64,000 nt of DNA from Portevinia maculata (Eukaryota; Arthropoda; Insecta; Diptera; Syrphidae). Below the pieces are notes generated by a model. That model saw nothing but the letters and a program-made list of their open reading frames with translations. It made no database searches and was not told the DNA's origin. Of the stretch, positions 20,527 through 31,595 are shown in pieces. The DNA lies in NCBI GenBank assembly GCA_949715645.1, contig OX454528.1, positions 56,374,513 to 56,438,512 on the forward strand. Direction: 5' to 3'. The translations under genes were made by a program, and so were the position numbers. Position 1 is the stretch's first letter. Each line of letters begins with the position of its first letter.

Positions 20527-23500
20527 TGTAACGGAACACCCGTACTGGTGGGTTCGTTCAGGAGCCTAACCGTCAGACTCGACTCGACCCCGAGTCGACT
20601 GTCAACGTGGCTTGGTACAGGACAGCCTCACACCACAAGAACAGAACGGACAGAACTGCTCTATGCCACGAGAACGCCACCTATACGAGCGCACCTCGTC
20701 CGGCCCCATTCTATCTGCCTGGAAGAGCGCCCGGTCACAGGACTCCGGAGCACCTCCGAGGAGCTGGATGGACGAGGGCATTTGGCCGCCAGCAGCCAGG
20801 CATGGGTCCTACATCCCCGCGCTAGCTCATCGGTGAGGGTGGATACTTGCCGCTGGTTCCAAACTGGGGTTACCATTATTTACATGCCTGAAATTGGGAT
20901 AATAGTTAGGGGATCTTCCTTGGTCGCTTTGATGATACGCGGCCGTAACCATACGAAGGCCGATACCCGGAAAGAGAGAGACTTAAGTCCCTCCCGACGG
21001 ATGTTGAGCCAGAAAAGTGTGTAGATGTGTACGTATATGTAGCTTCGCAGACCTTAGTCATCCTGAGACCTCGCAATGCTAAAGTGAGAGGGGGAGAGGA
21101 AGCTGGAAAAATGCCTCCCCCTCGAGCTGGCCCACCCCGCCATGCCTACGCATGGACTCCGATGGCCATCGCGCCGCTCCATTGGCGATGGCCCCTATAT
21201 TGAAAAAGGCAACTGACCCTCCTAAAGGATCGGTTACCCTGGATTAACTTCCCCTTGATGTTCCTCCATCCGGATCTGCACTATCCCCTAAGGGTATTCT
21301 ATTCCCTCGGCATGACTGAAGGAATCTGGAATACCGGTGCGGAACAGATAACCGCACGAAAATACAAGACGCTGTTCACAGATAGGGGCTAAATTTTATT
21401 AAACTATATTCTCGGGACCAAAAACGGGGTCCTCGAAATCTTATGACTAACATAAGGGGTCCTTAGATCTAATTAACTATCTTTAACTTATAATATAATC
21501 TCTACGGCGAGAATTCTTAAAAATACTCTCTTCGATGAGAGGTGTCTACGCGCTTAAAAATATTTTCAATGTCCCAACGGGCTCTTCCGAAAAGCTCGAA
21601 ACGTGTATGAAGAGGAAAAATAATTATTGTCGCGGCTAGGCCGGTGAAGGCGATCTCAAGACGTTACGATGGTGGCGTATGGTTTTCGAACGACGTCATA
21701 CCAATTAAATAAACGAACTAAGTCTCGACCGCACAAAAGGACAAGCTGACAGAAGGTCGGATCGGGCGGCGTGATGGAATTACCGAAAGCTGACCGGTAA
21801 ACTATGCAGCTCTGGAAGGCGAAAGTTAAACGTTCGGTGTAGTATCAATTCGAATCCCGAGTCAAATGGGATAATACCCGAGGAAGATGGTTTAAAAATA
21901 CCCGAAATGAATGTTCGAAGCGGTTAGTACGAGTAGTTATCTAGGCATAGAATATGTGTTACCCAAAATCAAAATAAAATATAATGGATGTAGTTGCTAA
22001 AGTAGCATAATAACTTACCGAGAGTTCTGTCGTTGTTGTGCGCACAGCTACGATGCTTCTCGATGCGATGCAGGAATCTATACGCTGCTACGTAGATGTT
22101 GAACTATGGAATAAATATTTTATTCTGACTTATCACACTCCTATACTATCGTGAAAATGGACCGATTATAATTCTCTCGCCGGATGGTGGGGTTTGCGCC
22201 CTCTTCTTCGCGAAATACTACTGCCTAGCGAAGGCGGGTATCTACAACCGAAAACTATTTATTCCAATTGGAATGTTTATCTAATTATTATTAAATCGCG
22301 ACATTCTACTTTAAAAGAGATCTTCCTCTAAATACGTTTAGGATTTGATTTTATTCTAAATGTAACTTATAATTATACTTATATTCTAACGTGGAGTTAT
22401 TCTAGAGTGCTGAATGTATCCGAGATACGAGATGACGAAATCCACCCAAGTCCTACCCGTGTGCACTAGTGGTGATTTGCACTAAGGCCAGAGTTGCCTA
22501 TTTGCCCGGGCTGCCTTCGAAAATATATTCAGGGCCTGCTCCTTACCGGGATTACGATGTTGAAGGGACGACTATGCACCGTACCTTGCAGCACTGAGCT
22601 CAGAAATAATTACTAGGGATGATTCCGCCCCGGGGCGCTAAGATTAACTGCACCCTCGCGGGGGTATTTTAATTAATTAATTCACCGAGTGCACGAAATC
22701 GCTATTTACTTTCTAATAAGAATTTACACTTTCTGTTTTCCTATATAACTAAATCACTATCACTGCTGCTTCTGATGCTGGGATGTTGCACGGTGGTCGT
22801 CCGGTCTCCTCTCGGGAGCGGGACTCGGGGGGTGTTGAGCAGTTCGGACGCATTTAGGCGCGCTGGTAGAGACGTTGCCCTTGCGACGACGCAAGGAAAA
22901 AGTTATCGCACGAGACAGGCGCTATATGGCTCTGCCTCGAACTCGAGTGTTGTGGTATAGGTCCATACCGTCTACTTCCTAACCAAAGCTGGGTGGAATA
23001 CAAATAGATCAGAAGATGGACTTAATTCCTACCGAGACCGAAGATTTCTTACCTGGGATGCAATGGTTTTTCGACTTATGTTGCCGAATCCCTGCTGCCA
23101 CTTAGTCGCGCCCCAGTGCTGGGACGACCACGACTTCTTCGTCCGCTTGACAGGGGGACGGTGTTAGCTTAGCGTGCTGCGGTACAACGTCCTATGGTGC
23201 GCTCTTGCCCACGTTGTAGGGACGGTCGTGCCGGTATCACGCCTCTGATTGCCGTCGAGGGTGCGACTGTTTCGCTGGCGGCTGATGACCTGTCTGATGT
23301 GCCCCGACCTGCGGAAATACCAACGTCAGGATGGGAGAATTACTTTCCCCTGATCGTCCTGGGCTCACCTGGATTAAGTCTCCCACGCGGATAAAATGGG
23401 CCACTGCACCGAATTGGTGGGGAAATTGCCTCACGGGTTGGTATTGAGGACTTACACCGGGTATCTCCGTTCCTCCTGCGTTTTGGGATGTTATAATGCC

Positions 23501-23723
23501 CAGCAGGGTGTTTGGCACGTCCACCTCCTTCCACTCTTTCAAATAAACTGCAATGGCCGACTCGAAGATGCCGGAAATCGGATGCAGATTATTTTCTTGA
23601 CAGCTCGTGTGAGTGACGTGGACGCGTTCAGAATTCGGATTTTTAGGGAGGTGTTTGGTTATTTCGACTAACGTATGGTGTCGGCACCACTTGCTAGATG
23701 GCGCACTACCAGGATTTCCTACA
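20527..23723 (-). repeat. Long-LTR element, 3' LTR (3.2 kb)
   Basis: Matches 26747-28659 except that about 1.32 kb (roughly 21059-22374) is absent from the other LTR, which in turn has about 32 extra bases near 28025-28058. I find no convincing gene in it. The short open frames recur in both LTRs but show no family motif. Confidence 0.85.
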
Positions 23724-24000
23724 AAACTTGCAGTTTTTCCTGTCCCCAATAGGTGGCTCGGAAAAGATTCAAGGCAGAAATCCTGCTTCTAGAGATCGTC
23801 CTTCCGACGAAGTCAGACTGAATAGTTTATGGAAACATTTTTTTTTTTTTTTTTTTTATTTTTTTTTTTTTGGGTGCCATTTCAAACCATGGCTGGTCGA
23901 TCGTGTATTGTTGGGTATATTGGGTTTCTTATGGGGACTGGTTGGGATAAAATTTGATCTTCCGCCTGAGAAGAGGATGGGAAAGGGTGCTCATCGTTTA
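23724..24000 (-). other. Long-LTR element, 3' untranslated region
   Basis: Between the LTR and the integrase stop. It contains a T-rich run at about 23839-23871 on the + strand (A-rich on the element strand). No env gene is seen. Confidence 0.6.
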
Positions 24001-25143
24001 TTATCGACGTATGTCCTTTGAGTGGAGTAACCCTAAGTCGGTACCTTGCATATCTTCAAGCTGGTACAGGTTTCCTTGGAGTTTCGTCACTCGGGCCTTT
24101 GTGAACTTCCGGCTAAATTTAGCGTTGATACCCTTCGAGAAGTCGCTTAGCACGTGATTGCGTTTATAGACGCAGTCGCCTTCCCGGTATTTTACGGGGG
24201 TACTACGCAAGTTGTACGACTTTTCGTATCGCTGGTGTGCTTTCTCCAGGGACTCTTTTATGCTCGCGTGCAGGATGTTCATTTTACAGGCTCTCGGGAG
24301 AATTTCAATCTCGGAGTTGTTTAAACCCTTTAGGTTTCGGAGGAGTTGGTATTCGCTGCCGTGTCCTATGACTCGTTGACCAAAAACCGCTTCGTATGAC
24401 GATATTCCGATGGCGGAGTGCACCGTGGAGCGCAGAGCGCAGCCTATGGCTGGCAACTGAGCGTCCCATGAAGAGTGGTCTGTACCGATATAGGACCGGA
24501 TGGCGGCCAAAATCGAGCGGTTGACCCGTTCACTGGCGTTTGCCTGCGGCGAGTAGAGGGCTGTTTTTACATGAGTGATCCCCAGAGACGAAGTGAAGGA
24601 TTGGAATTCTTTGCTGACGTATTGTTTCCCGTTGTCCGACAGCATGGACTCGGGAACACCGAAGACGGAGAAAACGTCGTCGCGCAGAAATTCTACGGCC
24701 GCTCCCGCGGTCGCTTTGCGCAAGGGTTTAATCAGCGCGAACTTCGAGAACTGATCTAAGGCGATAACAATATGAGTATTACCTCGCTTGGATCTGGGGT
24801 ACGGACCTAAGAAGTCGGTGTAGATGTGCTGGAAGGGCCTGTCGACTGTGAAAGCTTTCCCCATTTCTGCCCTTAGGGTAAAGTTTGGGGCCTTGGTTGT
24901 CTTACAGACCTCGCAGTTTCCGATGTATGTTTTGGCTTGGGATGCCATGTTCGGCCAATAGTATTGTTGCCGAAGACGATAGAGAGTTTTCGCCACGCCG
25001 CCGTGTGAAGCGCTCGGAGGGCAATGAGCTAAATTGATCAGAGAGTCGGTCAGCGCTGCTGGGATCCATTGCTTCCAGGTTTTTTCATCCTGCAAAGGAT
25101 TTCCTGTGCTATGTTTGACCTTCTTGTACACGAAATTGTTCAC
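24001..25143 (-). CDS. Integrase of long-LTR gypsy element
   Basis: A 380-codon open frame. The N-terminal zinc domain has HGGVAKTLYRLRQQYYWP and the CEVCKTTKAP pair. The catalytic core has TDFLGPYPRSKRG (first Asp), SDNGKQYVSKEF (second Asp) and NASERVNRSILA (Glu). The C-terminal beta domain includes YREGDCVYKRNHVLSDF. The frame has no internal stop, but the upstream pol is missing, so it can only be a remnant of the polyprotein. The first codon is simply the first Met in the open stretch. Confidence 0.85.
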   Translation of the reverse strand: MNNFVYKKVKHSTGNPLQDEKTWKQWIPAALTDSLINLAHCPPSASHGGVAKTLYRLRQQYYWPNMASQAKTYIGNCEVCKTTKAPNFTLRAEMGKAFTVDRPFQHIYTDFLGPYPRSKRGNTHIVIALDQFSKFALIKPLRKATAGAAVEFLRDDVFSVFGVPESMLSDNGKQYVSKEFQSFTSSLGITHVKTALYSPQANASERVNRSILAAIRSYIGTDHSSWDAQLPAIGCALRSTVHSAIGISSYEAVFGQRVIGHGSEYQLLRNLKGLNNSEIEILPRACKMNILHASIKESLEKAHQRYEKSYNLRSTPVKYREGDCVYKRNHVLSDFSKGINAKFSRKFTKARVTKLQGNLYQLEDMQGTDLGLLHSKDIRR

Positions 25144-25149
25144 GACTCG

Positions 25150-25560
25150 AAGGTCAGGTAGCTGGTCTTTATTCTGTCCGACGCTGTCGATGATCCGCCG
25201 TCAGATCTACGTGCAGCACGTCGGGACTTCCGTTCTCCATCGAGTCGCTGGTTAGAAGGGCCTCTACCTCGTGTACGCGAGATAGCGCATCTGGCACTAC
25301 GTTCAGGCTTCCTTTCCGGTCCTCGATTTCGAACGTATACCCCTGAAGCTCCAGGCTCCAGCGCGCTAGCCTACCCTTGAGCTCTCTTTTGCTCATAAGC
25401 CATTGTAGACTGGCGTGGTCGGTTATGATCTTGAATTTATATCCCTTTATATAGGGACGGAATTTAGCGATACCCATGATGGCAGCTAGGCATTCACGCT
25501 CGGTGACTGTGTAGTTCCTTTGGGCCGCGTTCAACTTATGGGAATAGAAGAATATCGGGC
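25150..25560 (-). pseudogene. RNase H C-terminal part of long-LTR element
   Basis: Minus-strand frame with NYTVTERECLAAIMGIAKF, TDHASLQWLMSKRE and VVPDALSRV, the last half of a gypsy RNase H plus linker. It begins abruptly near 25560 where the upstream pol has been deleted, and it passes into the integrase with a frame change near 25150. Confidence 0.82.
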
Positions 25561-26746
25561 CGACTTATAGTCGGATGGTTAGACATCTCTGGTAAGAACG
25601 TAAACGAACTACCGCTAATGTACTAAAATTACTGGGTCCAAACAGAGCCTGACGAACCGGTATAATTTCAGCGGTTCGTAGGGCTCTACAGGAGAAAAGA
25701 AACACTATGACTAAGGGATTTCCTATGGGCTAAACTTAACTGTAACTTATGTCGAGGACGACCTAAACTTAACCCTAAGATACGTTGGAGGGGCAGCGTT
25801 GCTAACACGTCGACTATCGACCAGGGTTAACACGCAAAAAAAAGGAAAAAGATTTTTTTGTTGTTGAAAGCGTATAACTCAACTCACTATACTCACGGTT
25901 ATACGATATTGCTTAATTTAATGGGAAAGGATAGTGTTGGATCCTCTAATGATGATTAAAGGAACGGAAAGAGAAAGTAAAGATTGTTTTGAAGAACCGA
26001 GTATATAAATGAAGAATTTGGGGTCTATACTCGATTCGCATTGCGGGTCTGTCAGATTCTTGTTCGCTGAGACTGGTTTGTTGCGAGGAAAACTTCACAG
26101 ATTATGATTTTGAAGCGGTATAATGAGGATGGCTTGGTTCTAGAACTATGCAGCTTCAGACATGCACGGGGAACTACTTCTAAACCCATGCACCGGACAA
26201 CATACGAACTATACCCAGGCTACTGTCCTCCATCCCTGTGATCAACAATGGCGCAAAAAGAATCGCTACCGAATGATCGAGTGGAGTTCATGCAACTGAC
26301 GTAGAGGGGTCGCTTAACAGCCCCGAAACCGGACATGAAACTCACGCTTCCATGAGGAGTGAGCGTGCTTACTCAAGCTCTCTCGAAGAACTGCAGCGGA
26401 CGAACGCGGAGAACATCTTCAATCCACGTTCCGGTCAGGATCGAAAGAACATAAGCAGGTGAACCCGATTCGCAATGTGAATCGACACGCTAGCAAAGGA
26501 AGAATAAAGAATTCGGGTCACTCCCCAAGAGATGCTTACGCTTGCTCTGCTAAACTAGAACTGATGAAAAAGGAGGATAAACTAAAAGCTTACCCTGGAT
26601 AACGAAAAAAAGTAAAAATAGTAATTTTAGATGGAGTTTAATTTAGTTTTTTTTTTGAAAAGGTCTCTATAATCGGTTGCTACTGTACAAAACTTATCTG
26701 GAAGCTTTGTACAACACTTATCTGGCCCCACGTTGGGCTCGCCACC
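25561..26746 (-). other. Long-LTR element leader region
   Basis: About 1.2 kb without a recognisable gene between the deletion point and the 5' LTR. It ends in the primer site at about 26726-26746. A run of T at 26649-26658 is the only simple repeat noticed. Confidence 0.6.
26726..26746 (-). promoter_or_regulatory. Primer-binding site, tRNA-Lys-like
   Basis: On the minus strand GGTGGCGAGCCCAACGTGG follows the LTR directly. It resembles TGGCGCCCAACGTGGGGC (complement of the tRNA-Lys-CUU 3' end) with two extra bases. Confidence 0.55.
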
Positions 26747-28659
26747 TGTAACGGAACACCCGTACTGGTGGGTTCGTTCAGGAGCCTAACCGTCAGACTC
26801 GACTCGACCCCGAGTCGACTGTCAACGTGGCTTGGTAGAGGACAGCCTCACACCACAAGAACAGAACGGACAGAACTGCTCTATGCCACGAGAACGACAC
26901 CTATACGAGCGCACCTCGTCCGGCCCCATTCTATCTGCCTGGAAGAGCGCCCGGTCACAGGACTCCGGAGCACCTCCGAGGAGCTGGATGGACGAGGGCA
27001 TTTGGCCGCCAGCAGCCAGGCATGGGTCCTACATCCCCGCGCTAGCTCATCGGTGGGGGTGGATACTTGCCGCTGTTTCCAAACTGGGGTTACCATTATT
27101 TACATGCCTGAAATTGGGATAATAGTTAGGGTATCTTCCTTGGTCGCTTTGATGATACGCGGCCGTAACCATACGAAGACCGATACCCTGAAAGAGAGAG
27201 ACTTAAGTCCCTCCCGACGGATGTTGAGCCAGAAAAGTGTGTAGATGTGTACGTATATGTAGCTTCGCAGACCTTAGTATATATTATATTCTAACGTGGA
27301 GTTATTCTAGAGTGCTGAATGTATCCGAGATACGAGATGACGAAATCCACCCAAGTCCTACCCGTGTGCACTAGTGGTGATTTGCACTAAGGCCAGAGTT
27401 GCCTATTTGCCCGGGCTGGCTTCGAAAATATATTCAGGGCCTGCTCCTTACCGGGATTACGATGTTGAAGGGACGACTATGCACCGTACCTTGCAGCACT
27501 GAGCTCAGAAATAATTACTAGGGATGATTCCGCCCGGGGCGCTAAGATTAACTGCACCCTCGCGGGGGTATTTTAATTAATTAATTCACCGAGTGCACGA
27601 AATCGCTATTTACTTTCTAATAAGAATTTACACTTTCTGTTTTCCTATATAACTAAATCACTATCACTGCTGCTTCTGATGCTGGGATGTTGCACGGTGG
27701 TCGTCCGGTCTCCTCTCGGGAGCGGGACTCGGGGGGTGTTGAGCAGTTCGGACGCATTTAGGCGCGCTGGTAGAGACGTTGCCCTTGCGACGACGCAAGG
27801 AAAAAGTTATCGCACGAGACAGGCGCTATATGGCTCTGCCTCGAACTCGAGTGTTGTGGTATAGGTCCATACCGTCTACTTCCTAACCAAAGCTGGGTGG
27901 AATACAAATAGATCAGAAGATGGACTTAATTCCTACCGAGACCGAAGATTTCTTACCTGGGATGCAATGGTTTTTCGACTTATGTTGCCGAATCCCTGCT
28001 GCCACTTAGTCGCGCCCCAGTGCTGGGACCACCGGCCAAAAATTGGGCGTGGACGCAGGACGACCACGAGTTCTTCGTCCGCTTGACAGGGGGACGGTGT
28101 TAGCTTAGCGTGCTGCGGTACAGCGTCCTATGGTGCGCTCTTGCCCACGTTGTAGGGACGGTCGTGCCGGTATCACGCCTCTGATTGCCGTCGAGGGTGC
28201 GACTGTTTCGCTGGCGGCTGATGACCTGTCTGATGTGCCCCGACCTGCGAAAATACCAACGTCAGGATGGGAGAATTACTTTCCCCTGATCGTCCTGGGC
28301 TCACCTGGATTAAGTCTCCCACGCGGATAAAATGGGCCACTGCACCGAATTGGTGGGGAAATTGCCTCACGGGTTGGTATTGAGGACTTACACCGGGTAT
28401 CTCCGTTCCTCCTGCGTTTTGGGATGTTATAATGCCCAGCAGGGTGTTTGGCACGTCCACCTCCTTCCACTCTTTCAAATAAACTGCAATGGCCGACTCG
28501 AAGATGCCGGAAATCGGATGCAGATTATTTTCTTGACAGCTCGTGTGAGTGACGTGGACGCGTTCAGAATTCGGATTTTTAGGGAGGTGTTTGGTTATTT
28601 CGACTAACGTATGGTGTCGGCGCCACTTGCTAGATGGCGCACTACCAGGATTTCCTACA
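26747..28659 (-). repeat. Long-LTR element, 5' LTR (1.9 kb, deleted)
   Basis: Shorter copy of 20527-23723. The shared parts are nearly identical. Confidence 0.85.
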
Positions 28660-28663
28660 CAGT
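28660..28663. repeat. Target duplication CAGT (right of long-LTR element)
   Basis: Matches 20523-20526. Confidence 0.88.
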
Positions 28664-29782
28664 CTGTCGGTAATACAATATCAATTTCTTTAAATCGATT
28701 GCCCAAATCACTGTTATAGCTTTTAATGTTTTCCTCATATAACAATTCACTAGGATTAATGTTATTATTATTTGATTTTGCTATAAATCTGCGATTTCTT
28801 CTAAAATGATTTAAAAAGTTATCAACTAAAATATATGATCGTTCATTTACAATTCCTACGATCTTACCATAATGCCATTCTCTTCCATTTTTCCTAAATA
28901 TAACCCTATCATTGATACTTAATTTTGGCAGAGATTTGGCACTTCGATCATAATAATATTTTTGCTTTTCTTTTTTCTTATTAATCTTTTGTTGAATATG
29001 TTCGCTTCGGCATAGTAATTTTTCAGGTACCGGTAGCTTTGTTTTGATTAGACGACCGAAAAACAGCTGTGATGGCGCCAGTTGCATGCTTGCAACTGGT
29101 GTTGCATTATATTCCAATAAGCGATATTGAAACCTATCCACTTCGCCGACCGCGTAACATCGTTTTAACATATTTTTAGCAATAGCCACGGCTTTTTCAG
29201 CCAACCCATTGCTTTGCGCATATCTTGGGCTTGAAAATTTTAGCCTAATATTTGCTGCGCTTGCGAATTGCTCAATTTCCCTTGAACCAAACGGACTGTT
29301 GTCACATTTAATTTCGGTAGGGTATCCCACACGATCAAATATTCCGCATAATTTACCAATAATGTGTTACGATGTTTTTCTATTAAGTTTCTCCGACACA
29401 AGAAAACCCGAATATGCGTCAATCAGTGCCAAAAAATCATAACCAGCGTATTCAAACAGATCTATCGATACCTTATGAAAAGGGTATTTTGGGTTATCTT
29501 CTTGAACCAGTGGTTCCTTTTGTATATTTCTTTTGAATTGTTCACATGTCGTGCAATTCGAAATAATATCTGTGATTTGTTTTGCCATTTTTGGCCAAAA
29601 ATACGACGTGCGCCAATGTCTTTTCAATGCCCAAGTGTGATGCGTGTAGCCACTTGCATATATTTTGTTGTAAATCGCTCGGAGTTACTAATCTATGGTC
29701 TTTAAATAGCAAGCCATTTTCAAAGTGCAATTCATCTTTTACCTTATGAAATGCTTTCGCAAATTCATCTAGTTGATGGTAT
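28664..29782 (-). pseudogene. X integrase
   Basis: Minus-strand pieces in two or three frames. The zinc domain lies at 29542-29782 (HASHLGIEKTLAH), followed by CTTCEQFKRN. The core has VSIDLFEYAGYDFLALIDAYSG, then CDNSPFGSREIEQF and SNGLAEKAVAIAKNM (second Asp and Glu). The C-terminal domain has SINDRVIFRKNGREWHYGK. At least two frameshifts (near 29400 and 29550) break it. At 28664 it is cut by the long-LTR element, inside the linker that continues at 20520. Confidence 0.82.
29779..29782. repeat. Target duplication GTAT (left of copy B)
   Basis: GTAT recurs at 35843-35846. Confidence 0.9.
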
Positions 29783-30261
29783 TGTTGCATCCAGGCTAGG
29801 ATTCGAAAATATAAAACGTAATTCTATTTAATTAATCTTTATTAGTTCTCTTTCAATGCCTTTTACTTCTTGATTATTATTCTAATAATTCACTTATTTA
29901 ATTCAACAATTCACTTTCACAATTAATCACTTTAAATAAACAATCACTTCTCTTATTCAATATTCTCTATACTTTTCACTACTGTCATCTATCGCCCTTC
30001 TTTATCGCGGTTCACAACTCGAATGTCTTGGGTGCTCCTGCGACATCTATTTATATCTCCTAGTGACACCTCTCGAAATTTCCAGATTCGTTGAGAAGGT
30101 TCGTTAAGTTCAGAAGGTTCGAGAACAACATACCAAGTTATACCACAGCTACTCAAACTGCTATTCCAATGCTGCCAAAATCGGTAATATGGCCACTTTC
30201 TACTAGATGGCGTAGTTGACTAATTAATGCTGAATGACACAGTTCAAGCAAACATGCAACA
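29783..30261 (-). repeat. Copy B 3' LTR
   Basis: 479 bp, TGTTGCATCC ... CATGCAACA on the + strand. Repeat of 35364-35842. Confidence 0.95.
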
Positions 30262-30276
30262 ATATCCCCCTCTTAA
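30262..30276 (-). promoter_or_regulatory. Copy B polypurine tract
   Basis: On the minus strand TAAGAGGGGGATAT lies between the integrase stop and the 3' LTR, the expected plus-strand primer. Confidence 0.75.
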
Positions 30277-31595
30277 ACTTGTTCGTCCCGAACAAGCACG
30301 TCAATATTTTCCCCATGGTAGCGATGGAGACGATCCACATGGACAACTTTCAGCTTGCCTCTTCCTCGCTGGATCCGGTAGACAACATCGTTGATGCGCT
30401 TCACTATCTTATAGGGTCCTTCCCAATCCTGCTGTAGTTTAGGTGACATACCTTTTCGGCGATGAGGGTTGTATAGCCATACCAGATCTCCTTCCTGGAA
30501 TCCTGTGGTGGTCGCTTTTGTATCGTACCTCGTCTTCATGGGGTCGCTGGATATCCGAATCTTATCTCTAGTTTTCCGATGAATGTTTCTGATGATTTCT
30601 CTGAGATCCGCAACATAATCATCTTCATTCGTTGCTTCATCAGTCGGAGATCCAAACATCAATTCACTAGGTAACCGGATGGTTCGACCAAAAAGGATTT
30701 CGGATGGAGTATGTCCTGTTGTGTTATGAACTGCGCTTCGATTAGCTAATAGGAACATGGGGATGTGCTTGTCCCAGTCCCGCTGGCAGTCGCCAACAAC
30801 CTTAGAAAGGTGTTCGTTTAAGGTTCTATTGAAGCGTTCCACCATTCCGTCCGATTGTGGATGAAGCGGGGTTGTTCTTGTCTTCTTAATCCCTAGTAGC
30901 TGGCATACTCCTTGAAAGATCTTCGACTCGAAGTTGCGACCTTGGTCCGAGTGCAATTCCATTGGTACGCCAAATCTGCTTACCCAGTTGTGGACAATCT
31001 GCTCTACCACGGTTTTAGCTTCTTGGTTAGGTATAGCAAAGGCTTCAGGCCATTTAGTGAAGTAGTCCATCACTACGAGGATATAGGGGTTTCCACTGTT
31101 GGTTTCTGGAAACGGTCCTGCGATGTCAACTGCAATCCTTTCAAAGGGCGCTCCAACGTTGTATTGATGCATCTTGCCTTGCATTTTTACTCTCGGGCCT
31201 TTACTGGCTGCGAAAGCGGCGCATTTTCGGCACCAGTTTTCGACATCGTCTCTTGCGTGGATCCAGTAAAAGTGTTCTCGCACTTTTTTGAGTGTCTTAT
31301 TTACTCCCAAGTGACCTCCGGACACTCCATCATGTAGTTCCCTAAGTACTTCGTTGACTTTCGATCTGGGTACCACAAGTTGCATCACGGCTGATGTTCC
31401 ATCCGAACTTTCCCATTTTCTTTTCAAAATGCCATCCTGGACATGAAGTGAGTCCCATTGTGCCAAGTATGCCTTCAATTCCGGACTCCTATTGGAGATC
31501 TGCTGCCAGTCCGGCATGCCCTCATGTTCCTTCCAGGGGCGAATCGGCTCGATATCCGGATCTTCGTGTTGAGCATTCCGGATCTCCCGTGCAAT
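30273..31595 (-). CDS. Copy B integrase (after in-frame TAG)
   Basis: Reading on from the TAG at 31596-31598 the same frame stays open to 30273. The zinc domain has HLGVNKTLKKVREHFYWIH, but the cysteine pair reads WCRKCAAF, where copy A has WWRKCATC. The core aspartates are in VDIAGPFPE and HSDQGRNFE, and the glutamate in MVERFNRTL. The C-terminal domain includes FQEGDLVWLYNPHRRKGMSP. It probably needs readthrough of the TAG, or a separate origin, to be made. Confidence 0.85.
   Translation of the reverse strand: MAREIRNAQHEDPDIEPIRPWKEHEGMPDWQQISNRSPELKAYLAQWDSLHVQDGILKRKWESSDGTSAVMQLVVPRSKVNEVLRELHDGVSGGHLGVNKTLKKVREHFYWIHARDDVENWCRKCAAFAASKGPRVKMQGKMHQYNVGAPFERIAVDIAGPFPETNSGNPYILVVMDYFTKWPEAFAIPNQEAKTVVEQIVHNWVSRFGVPMELHSDQGRNFESKIFQGVCQLLGIKKTRTTPLHPQSDGMVERFNRTLNEHLSKVVGDCQRDWDKHIPMFLLANRSAVHNTTGHTPSEILFGRTIRLPSELMFGSPTDEATNEDDYVADLREIIRNIHRKTRDKIRISSDPMKTRYDTKATTTGFQEGDLVWLYNPHRRKGMSPKLQQDWEGPYKIVKRINDVVYRIQRGRGKLKVVHVDRLHRYHGENIDVLVRDEQV

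Larger units (their letters stand above)
20527..28659 (-). mobile_element. Long-LTR gypsy element (Osvaldo/Ulysses-like), internally deleted
   Basis: LTRs begin TGTAACGG and end CCTACA on the + strand and are 3,197 bp (left) and 1,913 bp (right). The primer site on the minus strand after the right LTR (GGCGAGCCCAACGTGGGGC) resembles the one complementary to tRNA-Lys. Long LTRs with a tRNA-Lys primer are known from Osvaldo and Ulysses. Only the end of RNase H and the integrase remain. Gag, protease and RT are gone. Confidence 0.85.

Noticed and set aside
22775..22960. Short open frames inside the long LTR (22775-22960, 23237-23749, 20548-21024 and their repeats)
   Set aside because: They occur in both LTR copies, have arginine/serine-rich composition without any family motif, and are likely chance frames in GC-rich LTR.
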